Positions 1-8,633 of a stretch of 64,000 nt of DNA are shown in pieces. The notes below the pieces were generated by a model. The model worked only from the letters and a program-made list of their open reading frames with translations, was not told the origin of the DNA and did not search any database. Positions within the stretch are counted from its first letter, which is position 1; each line of letters begins with the position of its first letter. The DNA comes from Chitinophaga pinensis. GTDB taxonomy: Bacteria; Pseudomonadota; Gammaproteobacteria; Burkholderiales; SG8-41. The stretch spans positions 1-64,000 of the forward strand of contig CALQCM020000010.1 of assembly GCA_943329075.2 (NCBI GenBank). The letters are read 5' to 3'. The position numbers were made by a program, and so were the translations under genes.

Positions 1-2
1 AA

Positions 3-377
3 AACCGGTTTTCGGCGTGGTTTCCACTGGCTCGTGCGCGCTTGCTGCCCGCATGGCAGGATATCGTTGCATTGACCCGCCTGACGTTGCCCTCGCGGCC
101 ATTGCACCAGGGGCTGGCCGGCCTGGTGCAGATGCTGGGGCTATTCGCATTCGCATGGATGGCGGTGAGTGGTGCTATTTTGTTTGCCTGGTTGGTGCCG
201 GGCAGCCGGGCCACCGGCGCTATTAGCTTCGCCAAGGAGCTGCATGAAGGCGGACAAGTCATAGTCTGGGCATATCTGGCGCTGCATGTCGGCGCGGTCG
301 TTGCACATGCACTGGCCGGCCATGATTTGTGGCGGCGGATGTTTTTTGTCACGCCAGCAAAAGAAAAGCCGCAATGA
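3..377 (+). CDS. Cytochrome b561/b6-type membrane protein, C-terminal part (5' truncated)
   Basis: The reading frame is open to the left edge of the window, so the start is missing; TTG at 42 is only an internal codon. The visible part has two hydrophobic segments (LVQMLGLFAFAWMAVSGAILFAWL and VIVWAYLALHVGAVVAHALAG) with histidines (LHEGGQ, LHVGAVVAH, GHDLW) placed as in the last two helices of cytochrome b561-like di-heme proteins. It probably passes electrons between quinol and a c-type cytochrome in the inner membrane. Its stop overlaps the ATG of ccoG (ATGA), so the two are probably co-translated and it may serve respiration with the cbb3 oxidase. The family call rests on helix and His pattern; the exact electron partner is unknown. 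Confidence 0.7.
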   Translation, partial: NRFSAWFPLARARLLPAWQDIVALTRLTLPSRPLHQGLAGLVQMLGLFAFAWMAVSGAILFAWLVPGSRATGAISFAKELHEGGQVIVWAYLALHVGAVVAHALAGHDLWRRMFFVTPAKEKPQ

Positions 378-1819
378 GCCAGGCGGAACAGAAAACGTCG
401 ATCGCAAAGCCGGACACCACGGTCGAACTCTACGAAATCCAGCGCACCATACACCCGCGCGCGGTGCACGGCTGGTTCGCGAACTGGCGTGTCGCGCTGG
501 TGCTGATTACCCAGTTGGTTTTTTACGGAACGCTGTGGCTGGACTGGAACGGCCGTCAGGCGGTCTTGTTCGATCTGGCATCGCGCAAGTTCTACATTTT
601 CGGTCTCGTCTTCTGGCCGCAGGATTTTATTTTCCTGACGACATTGCTTGTCATCTCCGCGCTGACATTGTTTTTGTTTACGGCAGTGGCGGGGCGCTTG
701 TGGTGCGGTTACGCCTGCCCGCAGACGGTCTATACCGAGATTTTCATGTGGATCGAACACCACATCGAAGGCGACCGCACGGCGCGCTTGCGGCTCGACG
801 CGCAACCGGCGAACGCGCGCAAGATTGGCCTCAAGACTGCCAAGCATGCCATCTGGATCGCGCTGTCGCTGTGGACCGGCTTTACCTTCGTCGGCTATTT
901 CTCGTCAGTGCGCGAGCTGTTCACCGAGGCGGTGCACGTTCATCTCGGCCCGTGGGAAACGTTCTGGGTCCTGTTCTACGGGTTCACGACCTATGGCAAT
1001 GCCGGCTGGATGCGCGAGCAGGTCTGCAAGTACATGTGCCCGTATGCGCGTTTTCAGAGCGTGATGTTCGATCTGGACACGCTGATCATCACTTACGACG
1101 CCAAGCGCGGCGAACCGCGCAGCCCGCGCGCGCGCGGCACGGATACGCGCGCGGCCGGTATCGGTGATTGCGTCAACTGCGGTCTTTGCGTGCAGGTCTG
1201 TCCGACCGGCATCGACATCCGGGACGGCTTGCAATACGAATGCATCGGTTGCGCGGCCTGCATCGACGGCTGCAACCAGGTGATGGACCGGTTTGGCTAC
1301 CCGCACGGCCTGATCCGCTATACCACCGACAATGCCGTGCACGGCGTCTATCCGGACCGGCATATCCTGAAACATGTCATGCGGCCGCGCACGCTGGTTT
1401 ATGCGGGGGTTCTGCTGTCGATCATCGCTGCATTTATAGTAATGCTGTTTCTGCGCGTACCCCTCAAGATTGACGTGATTCGTGATCGCGCAAGTCTTGC
1501 GCGCGAAACCGAAGATGGCAGAATCGAAAACGTCTACCAGTTGCGTGTAATGAATACCGAGGAGCGGCCGCACCGGTTCTTTATTCTCCTGAAGGAATCA
1601 GATCTGTTGCATCGTGCCGAACTGATCACCGAGCCGCAGCCGCTGGAAGCGCGACCGTCCTCTTCGATGATTGTTACGGTGCGTCTAAAGGCGGAATCGG
1701 ACCATGTTCATCATGGTTCGGTACCCGTCGAATTCGTGATCGAGGCGTCCGACGACGAGCAACATCCGTTGCCGGAGCTGTTTGTAATTCGGGAACGGTC
1801 GAGTTTTTATATCCCCTGA
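374..1819 (+). CDS. ccoG: Cytochrome c oxidase accessory protein CcoG (FixG/RdxA)
   Basis: A polyferredoxin-like membrane protein that assists assembly of cbb3-type cytochrome oxidase, with a reported link to copper reduction. The ATG at 374 overlaps the previous stop and gives 481 residues, the usual length; longer starts upstream would run into that gene. The N-terminal half has several membrane helices and the CGYACPQT motif. Two 4Fe-4S clusters follow near residues 266-300 (CVNCGLCVQVCPTG and CIGCAACIDGC), then another helix (LVYAGVLLSIIAAFIVMLF) and the C-terminal Ig-like FixG domain. ccoH follows directly, so this is the tail of a cco operon whose catalytic ccoNOP genes probably lie left of the window. 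Confidence 0.96.
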   Translation: MSQAEQKTSIAKPDTTVELYEIQRTIHPRAVHGWFANWRVALVLITQLVFYGTLWLDWNGRQAVLFDLASRKFYIFGLVFWPQDFIFLTTLLVISALTLFLFTAVAGRLWCGYACPQTVYTEIFMWIEHHIEGDRTARLRLDAQPANARKIGLKTAKHAIWIALSLWTGFTFVGYFSSVRELFTEAVHVHLGPWETFWVLFYGFTTYGNAGWMREQVCKYMCPYARFQSVMFDLDTLIITYDAKRGEPRSPRARGTDTRAAGIGDCVNCGLCVQVCPTGIDIRDGLQYECIGCAACIDGCNQVMDRFGYPHGLIRYTTDNAVHGVYPDRHILKHVMRPRTLVYAGVLLSIIAAFIVMLFLRVPLKIDVIRDRASLARETEDGRIENVYQLRVMNTEERPHRFFILLKESDLLHRAELITEPQPLEARPSSSMIVTVRLKAESDHVHHGSVPVEFVIEASDDEQHPLPELFVIRERSSFYIP

Positions 1820-1846
1820 CCGCCCGTATTTTTGGAGATTGACTGC

Positions 1847-2350
1847 ATGCCTACTACACCGACACACCCGCAGCCGTGGTTTCGCGAACCGTGGCCGTGG
1901 ATATTGATGGCCGGCCCTGCCATCGTGATCGTCGCCGGCTTTACGACATTATGGCTGGCGATCAGTTCTGACGACGGTTTGGTCGCTGACGATTATTACA
2001 AGCGCGGCCTTGCGATCAACCAAACGCTGTCGCGCGGGCAGGCGGCGCGCGATCTTGGCTTGAGCGCCGATGTCGGATTAAGCGATGAAACCGGCCGCGT
2101 TACGGTGACTATGCATGGCGCCGCCAACCTGCCGGACGTGCTGAACCTGCGCCTGGTGCATCCAACGCGCGCGGTATCCGATCAGTTGCTTGAGTTGCGC
2201 AAGGCCGGTGCGTCGACCTACACTGCGTTACTGAAGGGGGCGGTCGGTGGCCGGCGTGTGGTGCTGATCGAAGATACAGAAAGGCATTGGCGGCTTGCCG
2301 GCGAGGCCAGTGGCAGCGGGCAGAATACGGTCGTGGCGACACCGCAGTAA
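1847..2350 (+). CDS. ccoH: FixH/CcoH family oxidase assembly protein
   Basis: A single-pass inner-membrane protein needed for stable cbb3 oxidase assembly. The ATG at 1847 has a GGAG 10 bases upstream; the TTG at 1832 is less likely. Residues 10-40 hold PWFREPWPW followed by a long hydrophobic helix. The conserved FixH segment DDGLVADDYYKRGLAINQ follows, and the rest is a periplasmic beta-rich domain. Length (167 aa) is typical. It starts 27 bases after ccoG, so the two are one operon. No FixI copper ATPase or CcoS follows directly; the window's copper ATPase is 30 kb away. Confidence 0.93.
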   Translation: MPTTPTHPQPWFREPWPWILMAGPAIVIVAGFTTLWLAISSDDGLVADDYYKRGLAINQTLSRGQAARDLGLSADVGLSDETGRVTVTMHGAANLPDVLNLRLVHPTRAVSDQLLELRKAGASTYTALLKGAVGGRRVVLIEDTERHWRLAGEASGSGQNTVVATPQ

Positions 2351-2387
2351 CCGCTAAAAGGCAATACGGACCAGCGAGGAGGCGTAT

Positions 2388-2726
2388 ATGCACCGGGCGA
2401 TCTTTGTATTGTGGCCTTCGTTCGTCATCGGCGGCATGGCCGAGGGTGTTTTTTTTACCCTGTTTGATCCGATGGAGCTGCATTTGTTCGGCGAACCGGT
2501 GGAACTCGGGCGCACGGCAATTTACAGCATCGGTTTTTTTGCCTTCTGGGCGGTGGCTGCCGCATCCAGTGCCATGACCTGCTTCCTGCAGAAGCCGGCG
2601 GCCGATATCAACAACTTCTGTCCGCTCAAGCCGCCCGAGCGCCCACCCGGATGTCCGCTGCGCGACAGCGGAGAAAGTTGCTGCGAAGATCCGCAGCAGG
2701 GCATTCAGGTTTTCGGTCGGCGGTAA
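2388..2726 (+). CDS. Small membrane protein with a Cys-rich tail, unknown function
   Basis: A GAGGAGG ribosome-binding site precedes the ATG by 8 bases. The 112-residue product has two predicted helices (about residues 3-27 and 45-66) and a cytoplasmic-looking tail with five cysteines (NFCPLKPP, PPGCPLRD, GESCCEDP). It sits 37 bases after ccoH in the same direction, so it may take part in oxidase assembly or copper handling, the place where ccoS or ccoI is found in other genomes; it resembles neither. The tail resembles no metal-site motif I can name. Its last 22 bases overlap the end of the convergent formate/nitrite channel gene. Confidence 0.75.
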   Translation: MHRAIFVLWPSFVIGGMAEGVFFTLFDPMELHLFGEPVELGRTAIYSIGFFAFWAVAAASSAMTCFLQKPAADINNFCPLKPPERPPGCPLRDSGESCCEDPQQGIQVFGRR

Positions 2727-3529
2727 ATCACGTAGTAGACCAGCGCCACCATTACGCTGCCGCCGACGATATTGCCCAGCGTGACCGGCAGCAGGTTGCC
2801 GGCGAAGCCGGCCCAGTCGAGCGTTGCGGTGTTTACATCAGCGGGAACACCGCCGTCGTTCTTCAGCATGATGCCGAGCGGTATGAAATACATGTTGGCG
2901 ACGCTGTGCTCGAAACCGGCCGCGACGAATGCCGAAATCGGAAAGACGATGGCGATGATCTTGTCGGTTACGCTGTGACCGGCCAGCGCGATCCATACCG
3001 CGAGGCATACCAGCAGATTGCATAACACGCCTTTGAAGAACGCCTGTGCAAACGGCAGCGCAGTCTTCGCCGCCGCAATCCGCAAATAGGCGTCCGCGAC
3101 TGCGTGCTTGTTCATGTCGGCGTGATGCGACAGGTAGACGATAACGGCAAGGCCGATCGCGCCGGCTGCATTGGCAACAAACACCAGAACCCAGTTGCGC
3201 AGCACTTCAAGCGTGCTGATGCGGTCGTCCGCCCACGCCATGACCAACAGATTGTTGCCGGTGAACAGTTCCGCGCCGGCGATCACGACCAGCACCAGCC
3301 CCAGCGAAAACGCCAGCCCGCCCAGCACGCGCGCGACACCGAACGACAGTTGGGTGTCGCTGGCGACGACCGTGAAATACAGCGCGCCGAGGCCGATGAA
3401 GGCGCCGGCGAGTGCGCCCAGCATCAGCGTTTTAAGAATGGGCAGACGCGCCTTGGTGACGCCGAGCGATTCGACCCTTTCCGCGATCTGATCGGGCGAA
3501 TAGGCGTCAAAGCCGAGGAAGCCGTTCAT
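2705..3529 (-). CDS. Formate/nitrite transporter (FNT) family channel
   Basis: A pentameric inner-membrane channel for small monovalent anions such as formate, nitrite, hydrosulfide or lactate. The start at 3529 (MNGFLGFDAYSPDQI) has an AAAGGAA site just upstream and gives 274 residues, the family size; the open frame extends further upstream only by chance. Six hydrophobic segments are visible, with the FNT features AGAELFTGNN and AAGFEHSVANMYFIP, where the central histidine is expected. Two FNR/Anr-type boxes lie in the 350-base upstream gap, fitting expression at low oxygen. The substrate cannot be told from sequence alone. Confidence 0.93.
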   Translation of the reverse strand: MNGFLGFDAYSPDQIAERVESLGVTKARLPILKTLMLGALAGAFIGLGALYFTVVASDTQLSFGVARVLGGLAFSLGLVLVVIAGAELFTGNNLLVMAWADDRISTLEVLRNWVLVFVANAAGAIGLAVIVYLSHHADMNKHAVADAYLRIAAAKTALPFAQAFFKGVLCNLLVCLAVWIALAGHSVTDKIIAIVFPISAFVAAGFEHSVANMYFIPLGIMLKNDGGVPADVNTATLDWAGFAGNLLPVTLGNIVGGSVMVALVYYVIYRRPKT

Positions 3530-3689
3530 AAAATTCCTTTGTAAACGGGCGCCGGACACGTGCAGGACTGTCGCCAACCGGAGCGCTGACTTTATCGGTG
3601 AATTGACGCGGACATGCAACGCCTGCGCTGGCATCCGTTTCATTTTACGCTTCCTTGAATGCAGGTTAGGCGCCTGACCGAACAGTGTT

Positions 3690-3703
3690 TTGATGCGGAT
3701 CAA
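3690..3703. promoter_or_regulatory. FNR/Anr box (perfect)
   Basis: TTGATGCGGATCAA matches the FNR/Anr consensus TTGAT-N4-ATCAA at all ten fixed bases. It lies in the 353-base gap (3530-3882) between the divergent formate/nitrite channel and the DksA-like gene, so it may serve either. It is 160 bases from the channel start. The rest of this gap has a second box at 3761 and no convincing gene. Confidence 0.7.
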
Positions 3704-3760
3704 AGGGCGCCGATCCCGCAAACTGCAGGCAGTGCGCGGTCTGTGCAATCACCCCGACCG

Positions 3761-3774
3761 TTGATTTGTGTCAA
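3761..3774. promoter_or_regulatory. FNR/Anr-like box (one mismatch)
   Basis: TTGATTTGTGTCAA matches nine of ten fixed positions of the FNR/Anr consensus. It is 109 bases before the DksA-like gene and is the better placed of the two boxes to drive that gene and alanine dehydrogenase. Confidence 0.6.
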
Positions 3775-3882
3775 CTCTTGCCGCCACACAGGGGAACATA
3801 TTGTTTTCACCGGCATCGAATGATTTAGGGCGTGCCATCTTCGGTAGGTCCGGCTTGATTAGCCAAACGACGGGAACGGGCG

Positions 3883-4275
3883 ATGACTTCACTCACAGCA
3901 AAAGAAGTGACTACGGTCAAGGGCGCGCTGGCGAAATTCGAGATAGCAGTGCGCGACGCCAGGCGCAATGCATTGGCGGAGGCGCACGGGGACAATGCCG
4001 ATGCAGCGGGCGCCGTTCATGATCTGGGTGAAGAGTCCGTCGCCGATGAATTGCTGGCGCTAAACAGCGCACTGGCCGAACGGCATGGCCATGAACTGAT
4101 GCTGGTCGAGCAGGCGCGCCAGCGTATCGCAGACGGAAGCATTGGGGTCTGCACCGATTGCGAAGGCGATATCGGCGTCCGGCGGCTGATTGCGAACCCT
4201 GTCGCCGAGCGTTGCATCGAATGCGAATCGAGGCATGAGCGCACCTATGCGCACGCGGCGACGCCGCGGTTGTAG
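3883..4275 (+). CDS. DksA/TraR-type zinc-finger protein
   Basis: A 130-residue relative of DksA/TraR, which bind the RNA polymerase secondary channel and change transcription during stress. An N-terminal helical stretch of about 85 residues is followed by a C4 zinc finger (CTDCEGDIG ... ERCIECE, about residues 93-120). The DksA acidic tip motif (DxxDxA) is not evident, so a DksA-like effect on rRNA promoters is uncertain. ATG at 3883 is chosen because the protein aligns from there. It is 27 bases before ald in the same direction and downstream of two FNR-type boxes, suggesting a regulator used at low oxygen. Confidence 0.85.
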   Translation: MTSLTAKEVTTVKGALAKFEIAVRDARRNALAEAHGDNADAAGAVHDLGEESVADELLALNSALAERHGHELMLVEQARQRIADGSIGVCTDCEGDIGVRRLIANPVAERCIECESRHERTYAHAATPRL

Positions 4276-4302
4276 CGACCGGGTTGCGGGAGGTAAGTCA
4301 AT

Positions 4303-5469
4303 ATGCTGATCGGGGTTCCGCGCGAAATCAAGACACATGAATATCGTGTCGGGTTAACGCCGGAGAGCGTGCGGCAACTCGTGGGCGATGGTCAACGCGT
4401 ATTGATCGAACGGGATGCCGGCATCGGCATCGGCGCCGGCGATGCCGATTACAGGGCGGCCGGCGCGGTGATTGCATCCGGCGCGGGCGAAATATTCGCG
4501 ACTGCCGATCTCATTGTCAAAGTGAAGGAGCCGCTCGCGTCCGAACGTGGGCAACTGCGCAGGGGCCAGACGTTGTTCACCTATTTGCATTTGGCGCCGG
4601 ATCGCGCTCAGGCGCTCGACCTCTTGCGCAGCGGTGTGACGGCGATCGCCTACGAAACGGTGACGGCGGACGGCGGCGGACTGCCGCTGCTGGCGCCCAT
4701 GTCCGAAGTGGCCGGGCGCATGGCGAGCCAGGTAGCCGCGCATTTCCTTGAGCGCCCGAGTGGCGGGCGCGGCATCTTGATGTCGGGAGCAACGGGCGTA
4801 AAACCGGCGCGGGTTCTCGTGCTCGGAGCAGGGGTGGTGGGAAGCAATGCCGCGGCGATTGCGCTCGGCATGGGTGCCGACGTGACCATCATGAATCCCT
4901 CGGGCGATATATTCCCGCGCCTGATTGCGGCGTTGGGATCGCGATTGAAAACAAGGGTAATCGATGCATCTGCGCTGGATGAGGAGTTGCGCGTTGCGGA
5001 CGCAGTAATCGGCGCGGCGCTCGCACCGGGTGCACTGGCGCCGAAACTTATTACCCGCGCTATGCTGCAGAATATGAAACCGGGCACGGTACTGGTCGAT
5101 GTTTCAATCGATCAGGGAGGTTGTTTTGAAACCTCGCATTCCACTACGCATGCGGATCCCGTTTATCTCATCGACGGCGTTTTGCATTATTGCGTTGCCA
5201 ACATGCCCGGTGCGGTGCCACACACCTCGACCTATGCGCTCAATCAGGCGACTTTCCCGTTTGTGCGCAGACTGGCGGGGCGCGGGATCATTGCGGCCTT
5301 GCGCGATGATCCTCATTTGCTGAACGGGCTGAACGTTTGCGCCGGCGTAATCACGCGACCGGAAGTGGCGGTGGCGCTGGGCATGCCCTGTGTTGACGCG
5401 CTAAACGCCCTATCCCTGATTGGGCCACCCGTGCTGGGCAATTCGATCGGGTCGCCGTCGATACATTGA
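4303..5469 (+). CDS. ald: Alanine dehydrogenase
   Basis: Converts L-alanine and NAD+ to pyruvate, ammonium and NADH; in low oxygen the reverse reaction can regenerate NAD+. The start MLIGVPREIKTHEYRVGLTP is the family signature, with a GGGAGGTAAG site upstream. The NAD-binding Rossmann motif GAGVVGSNAA lies near residue 172, and the conserved VDVSIDQGGCFETS and HYCVANMPGAVP segments follow. Length is 388 against about 371, with a C-terminal extension of roughly 15 residues. It follows the DksA-like gene closely and precedes the GroEL paralogue, as part of the apparent hypoxia cluster. Confidence 0.95.
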   Translation: MLIGVPREIKTHEYRVGLTPESVRQLVGDGQRVLIERDAGIGIGAGDADYRAAGAVIASGAGEIFATADLIVKVKEPLASERGQLRRGQTLFTYLHLAPDRAQALDLLRSGVTAIAYETVTADGGGLPLLAPMSEVAGRMASQVAAHFLERPSGGRGILMSGATGVKPARVLVLGAGVVGSNAAAIALGMGADVTIMNPSGDIFPRLIAALGSRLKTRVIDASALDEELRVADAVIGAALAPGALAPKLITRAMLQNMKPGTVLVDVSIDQGGCFETSHSTTHADPVYLIDGVLHYCVANMPGAVPHTSTYALNQATFPFVRRLAGRGIIAALRDDPHLLNGLNVCAGVITRPEVAVALGMPCVDALNALSLIGPPVLGNSIGSPSIH

Positions 5470-5479
5470 CCGGAATCAA
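5466..5479. promoter_or_regulatory. FNR/Anr-like box before groEL paralogue
   Basis: TTGACCGGAATCAA matches nine of ten fixed bases of the FNR/Anr consensus. It overlaps the stop codon of ald and is 57 bases before the GroEL paralogue, a suitable activator position for a promoter in the ald-groEL gap. Confidence 0.55.
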
Positions 5480-5535
5480 ACTGCAGCCACGATCGAGCGG
5501 TTAATCTAAGGAACGCACAATCCGGGGTGAGTGAG

Positions 5536-7146
5536 ATGACGGCAAAACAAATCATTTTTCACGACCAGGTGTGGGAAAAAATCACGGCCGGTATCGAGAC
5601 GCTGGCAGGTGCAGTGCGCGTCACTCTCGGGCCGAAGGCGCGTACCGTGATACTCGAACGCGCGTACGGCGCGCCCTCTATCATCAATTCCGGTGTTCTG
5701 GTGGCGAAGGAGATCGAACTGCCCGACCGCTTCGAGAACATGGGTGCGCAAATGGTCCGGGAGGTGGCGAGCAAGACCTCCGATGTGGCCGGTGACGGCA
5801 CCACGACGGCGATGCTGCTCGCGCACGGCATTCTGACCGAGGGCATGAAATACGTTACCGCCGGCATGAATCCGATGGACCTCAAGCGCGGCATCGACAA
5901 GGCCGCGGTGGCGCTGACGGCTGAATTGCGCCGCCTGGCAAAACCCTGCGACACGCGCAACGAGATCGCGCAGGTAGCCGCCATTTCCGCCAATTCCGAC
6001 CGTTCGATCGGCGAACTGATTGCCAATGCGATGGAGAAAGTCGGCAAGGAAGGCATCATTACGATTGAGGAGGCATCAGGTCTCAACAGCGAACTGGAAA
6101 TTGTCGAGGGCATGCAGTTCGACCGCGGATTCCTCTCCCCGTATTTCATCAACGATGCCGAGAAACAGCGCGTCGTTCTGGAAGACGTGCAGGTATTGAT
6201 CTACGACCGCAAGATTTCGTCGATCAACGATCTGTTGCCGGTGCTCGAACTGGTGGCGAAAGCCGGCAAGCCGTTGCTGGTGATTGCGGAAGATGTCGAA
6301 GGCGAAGCGCTTGCGACGCTGGTGGTGAACACGCTGCGCAGCGTGGTCAGAAGCTGCGCCGTGAAATCGCCGGGCTTCGGCGACCGTCGCAAGGAGATGC
6401 TTGAGGATATCGCGGTGCTCACCGGTGGTCGGGTCATTGCCGAGGAGACGGGCCTGAAACTCGACAAGGTCGGGTTGGGCATGCTGGGGCACGCCAAGCG
6501 CGTCGAGATCGACAAGGACGACACGATCATCATTGGCGGCGCCGGCGAGTCCGCGCGCATTGCGGCGCGGCTTGCGCAGATCCGCCTGTCAATCAAGGAT
6601 GCGAGCAGCGATTACGATCGCGAAAAACTGCAGGAGCGCGCCGCCAAGCTGGCCGGCGGCGTTGCCGTTTTGAAAATCGGCGCTGCAACTGAAACGGAAA
6701 TGAAAGAGAAGAGGGCGCGCGTCGAAGACGCGATGCATGCTACGCATGCGGCGGTCGAAGAAGGCGTATTGCCGGGCGGCGGCGTCGCGCTGTTGCGCGC
6801 GCGCAAAGCCATTGTGGATTTGCACGGTGACAACGCCGATCAGGATGCCGGCATCCGCATTGTACTGCGCGCGCTGGAAGCGCCGCTGCGGCAGATCGTG
6901 TCGAATGCCGGTGAGGAGCCCTCGGTGGTGCTGAATCGCGTCATCAAAGGCGAGGGCAGTTTCGGCTTTAATGCGCTGACCAATCAATACGGCGATATGG
7001 TTGGGATGGGAATTCTGGATCCATGCAAGGTGACGCGAACGGCATTGCAGAATGCAGTCTCGATTGCCGGGCTTTTGCTGACGACCGATTGCATGATCGC
7101 GCAATTGCCGGGTGCATCGCCGGAACCGGCGCCGATGGATAGGTAG
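5536..7146 (+). CDS. Chaperonin GroEL paralogue without groES partner
   Basis: A 60-kDa ATP-dependent chaperonin subunit. The nucleotide-binding motif GDGTTTA is near residue 85 and [10 protein letters not shown] near residue 415; the protein aligns over full length. ATG 5536 ([11 protein letters not shown]) matches the GroEL N-terminus better than GTG 5527, and GGGGTGAG lies just upstream of it. The C-terminus ends [12 protein letters not shown] and lacks the Gly-Gly-Met repeat tail of canonical GroEL. No groES lies beside it, so it is probably a second copy that borrows GroES or has special clients. Its place among Hsp20, CBS and FNR-box genes suggests an oxygen-limited stress role. Confidence 0.93.
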   Translation: MTAKQIIFHDQVWEKITAGIETLAGAVRVTLGPKARTVILERAYGAPSIINSGVLVAKEIELPDRFENMGAQMVREVASKTSDVAGDGTTTAMLLAHGILTEGMKYVTAGMNPMDLKRGIDKAAVALTAELRRLAKPCDTRNEIAQVAAISANSDRSIGELIANAMEKVGKEGIITIEEASGLNSELEIVEGMQFDRGFLSPYFINDAEKQRVVLEDVQVLIYDRKISSINDLLPVLELVAKAGKPLLVIAEDVEGEALATLVVNTLRSVVRSCAVKSPGFGDRRKEMLEDIAVLTGGRVIAEETGLKLDKVGLGMLGHAKRVEIDKDDTIIIGGAGESARIAARLAQIRLSIKDASSDYDREKLQERAAKLAGGVAVLKIGAATETEMKEKRARVEDAMHATHAAVEEGVLPGGGVALLRARKAIVDLHGDNADQDAGIRIVLRALEAPLRQIVSNAGEEPSVVLNRVIKGEGSFGFNALTNQYGDMVGMGILDPCKVTRTALQNAVSIAGLLLTTDCMIAQLPGASPEPAPMDR

Positions 7147-7208
7147 GTGCAGGACGGTACTCTGCATGATCATGCCGCGCGCGCAGTTGTCGGGAAGGCG
7201 GTGCCCCG

Positions 7209-7445
7209 GTGTTTGCTGACGACGCAGCCATGTTTGAAGCGATTGGAAAGATCTCGCTGGTTTTCCTCGCGCTTGCGGTGGCGCTGGCTATCGCCTGCGC
7301 GTTTCGCAGCGCTGGCTGGGTGTCCGGTCTGTGGCTGCAGAAGCATGCGCCGGCGGTGCTGCGAAAAATCACCTGCAGATTATTCCGGGCGAGCGTAAGG
7401 CCCGGTTCCGTTTTTCAGAAGCCGTCACAGTCGCACAATTCGTGA
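7209..7445 (+). CDS. Possible small membrane protein
   Basis: An open frame of 78 codons from GTG 7209, or 71 from ATG 7230. It has one clear hydrophobic helix (ISLVFLALAVALAIACAF) followed by a basic tail (RKITCRLFRASVRPG). No family is recognised and the ribosome-binding site is weak. It lies between the chaperonin and a secreted protein in the same direction, so it could be a small stress membrane protein, or a chance frame. Confidence 0.35.
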   Translation: MFADDAAMFEAIGKISLVFLALAVALAIACAFRSAGWVSGLWLQKHAPAVLRKITCRLFRASVRPGSVFQKPSQSHNS

Positions 7446-7506
7446 GAGTGTGGATTCAAGGCGCGCGCCGATGTTTCGAACTACACAACTGCAAGCGGGG
7501 GCAAAA

Positions 7507-7923
7507 ATGATCTGGGAAGTTTTCCCGAGACTGGCTGTTGCTGTGATTGCCGGCATGACCGCGGTTTCGTCATTTGCGCAGGAAGCGGTAATCGAAGACG
7601 GCGCGGTGACATTTGTGTCGGGCGGAATCGGCAGTGATTCGGTCGAGCGCATGGCGGTACTCGCCGGCCGCTTCAATCTGAAACTCGTATTTGCGGCAAC
7701 GGCGGGCAATTACCTCGCCGAGGTGGCGGTGCGAGTCGATGACGCACGCGGCAACAAGGTGCTGGACACCCTGTCCGAGGGGCCATGGTTGCTGGTAAAA
7801 ACGGCGCCCGGACGCTATCGGATACGCGCGACATTCAACGATGCGGCAGTCGAGCGGTGGACGACGGTGCCTGCCGGCGGGCGCCGCGATCTGGTGCTGC
7901 GCTGGAGTGTGACGGTTGATTAG
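7507..7923 (+). CDS. Predicted periplasmic protein, unknown function
   Basis: From ATG 7507 the product is 138 residues with a signal peptide (FPRLAVAVIAGMTAVSSFAQ, cut before EAV). The frame also allows starts at 7450 and 7471, but only the later one puts the signal peptide at the N-terminus. The mature part is beta-rich (YLAEVAVRVDDARGNKVLDTLSEGPWLLVKTAPGRYRI), like small carboxypeptidase-regulatory or Ig-like periplasmic domains found in betaproteobacteria. No catalytic motif is seen. Confidence 0.7.
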   Translation: MIWEVFPRLAVAVIAGMTAVSSFAQEAVIEDGAVTFVSGGIGSDSVERMAVLAGRFNLKLVFAATAGNYLAEVAVRVDDARGNKVLDTLSEGPWLLVKTAPGRYRIRATFNDAAVERWTTVPAGGRRDLVLRWSVTVD

Positions 7924-8072
7924 GGTAGACCTTCTTCCCCGGCGCAGTCGTTTTGCCGCGACCGGATCGCTGTGCAGGTCACGCCGGGTTGACGCCGGCA
8001 GGTACGCTAAATGCTCGCGGATGGCGCGGGCGGAACCCTCGCCAATGACGGACATCCTGCTATGGCCACGGT

Positions 8073-8086
8073 TTGATCTTTGTCAA
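8073..8086. promoter_or_regulatory. FNR/Anr-like box before CBS gene
   Basis: TTGATCTTTGTCAA matches nine of ten fixed bases of the FNR/Anr consensus and is 74 bases before the CBS-domain gene. The rest of the 236-base gap (7924-8159) shows no gene. Confidence 0.62.
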
Positions 8087-8159
8087 CGCCTGCTGCAATG
8101 CGAGGTCTAGCATTAATCTCGGAACGTGGCAGGTTAATTCCTCAAGAGGAGAATGGGCC

Positions 8160-8612
8160 ATGACTACGATCGGCAGCATTTGCGAGCGCGACGTGATTTG
8201 CACAAACAGCGAAACCACCGTGCAGGCCGCCGCGAAATTGATGCGTCGCTATCATGTCGGCGCTCTGGTGATTGTCGACGACGCGGCCGGGCGGCGCATG
8301 CCGAAGGGCATTGTCACTGATCGCGACATCGTGGTGGAGGTCGCCGCGCTTGATCTCGATCCTAACGTCATCACCGTCGGCGACATTGCAATGCCCGAGC
8401 TGGTGACCGTGCGCGAAGTCGAAGGCGTTCTCGAAACGATCGAACTCATGCGCTTGAGGGGCGTGCGGCGCTTGCCGGTTGTCGGCGAAGGCGGTGAACT
8501 CGTTGGCATCGTATCGGTCGACGATCTTCTCGAAACCATGAGCGAGCAGATGTCCGAAATGACGCGTGCGCTCGGTCGCGAGCGCGGGCATGAGTTTCAG
8601 GCGCGTCGCTGA
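8160..8612 (+). CDS. CBS-domain pair protein
   Basis: A 150-residue cytoplasmic protein made of two CBS motifs, about residues 6-65 and 75-130 (VTDRDIVVEV and LVGIVSVDDLLETM are the typical ends). Such stand-alone pairs bind adenosine nucleotides and act as energy sensors. ATG 8160 follows AGAGGAG at the proper distance; the longer open frame from 8073 would start inside the FNR-type box. It is 21 bases before the host-attachment-family gene, so the two form an operon. Confidence 0.92.
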   Translation: MTTIGSICERDVICTNSETTVQAAAKLMRRYHVGALVIVDDAAGRRMPKGIVTDRDIVVEVAALDLDPNVITVGDIAMPELVTVREVEGVLETIELMRLRGVRRLPVVGEGGELVGIVSVDDLLETMSEQMSEMTRALGRERGHEFQARR

Positions 8613-8633
8613 GCGGAACAGGAGGTAACGAAC

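Noticed and set aside
286-1167. 293-codon plus-strand frame inside ccoG
   Set aside because: Wrong-frame shadow, very Arg-rich, while ccoG has intact Fe-S motifs.
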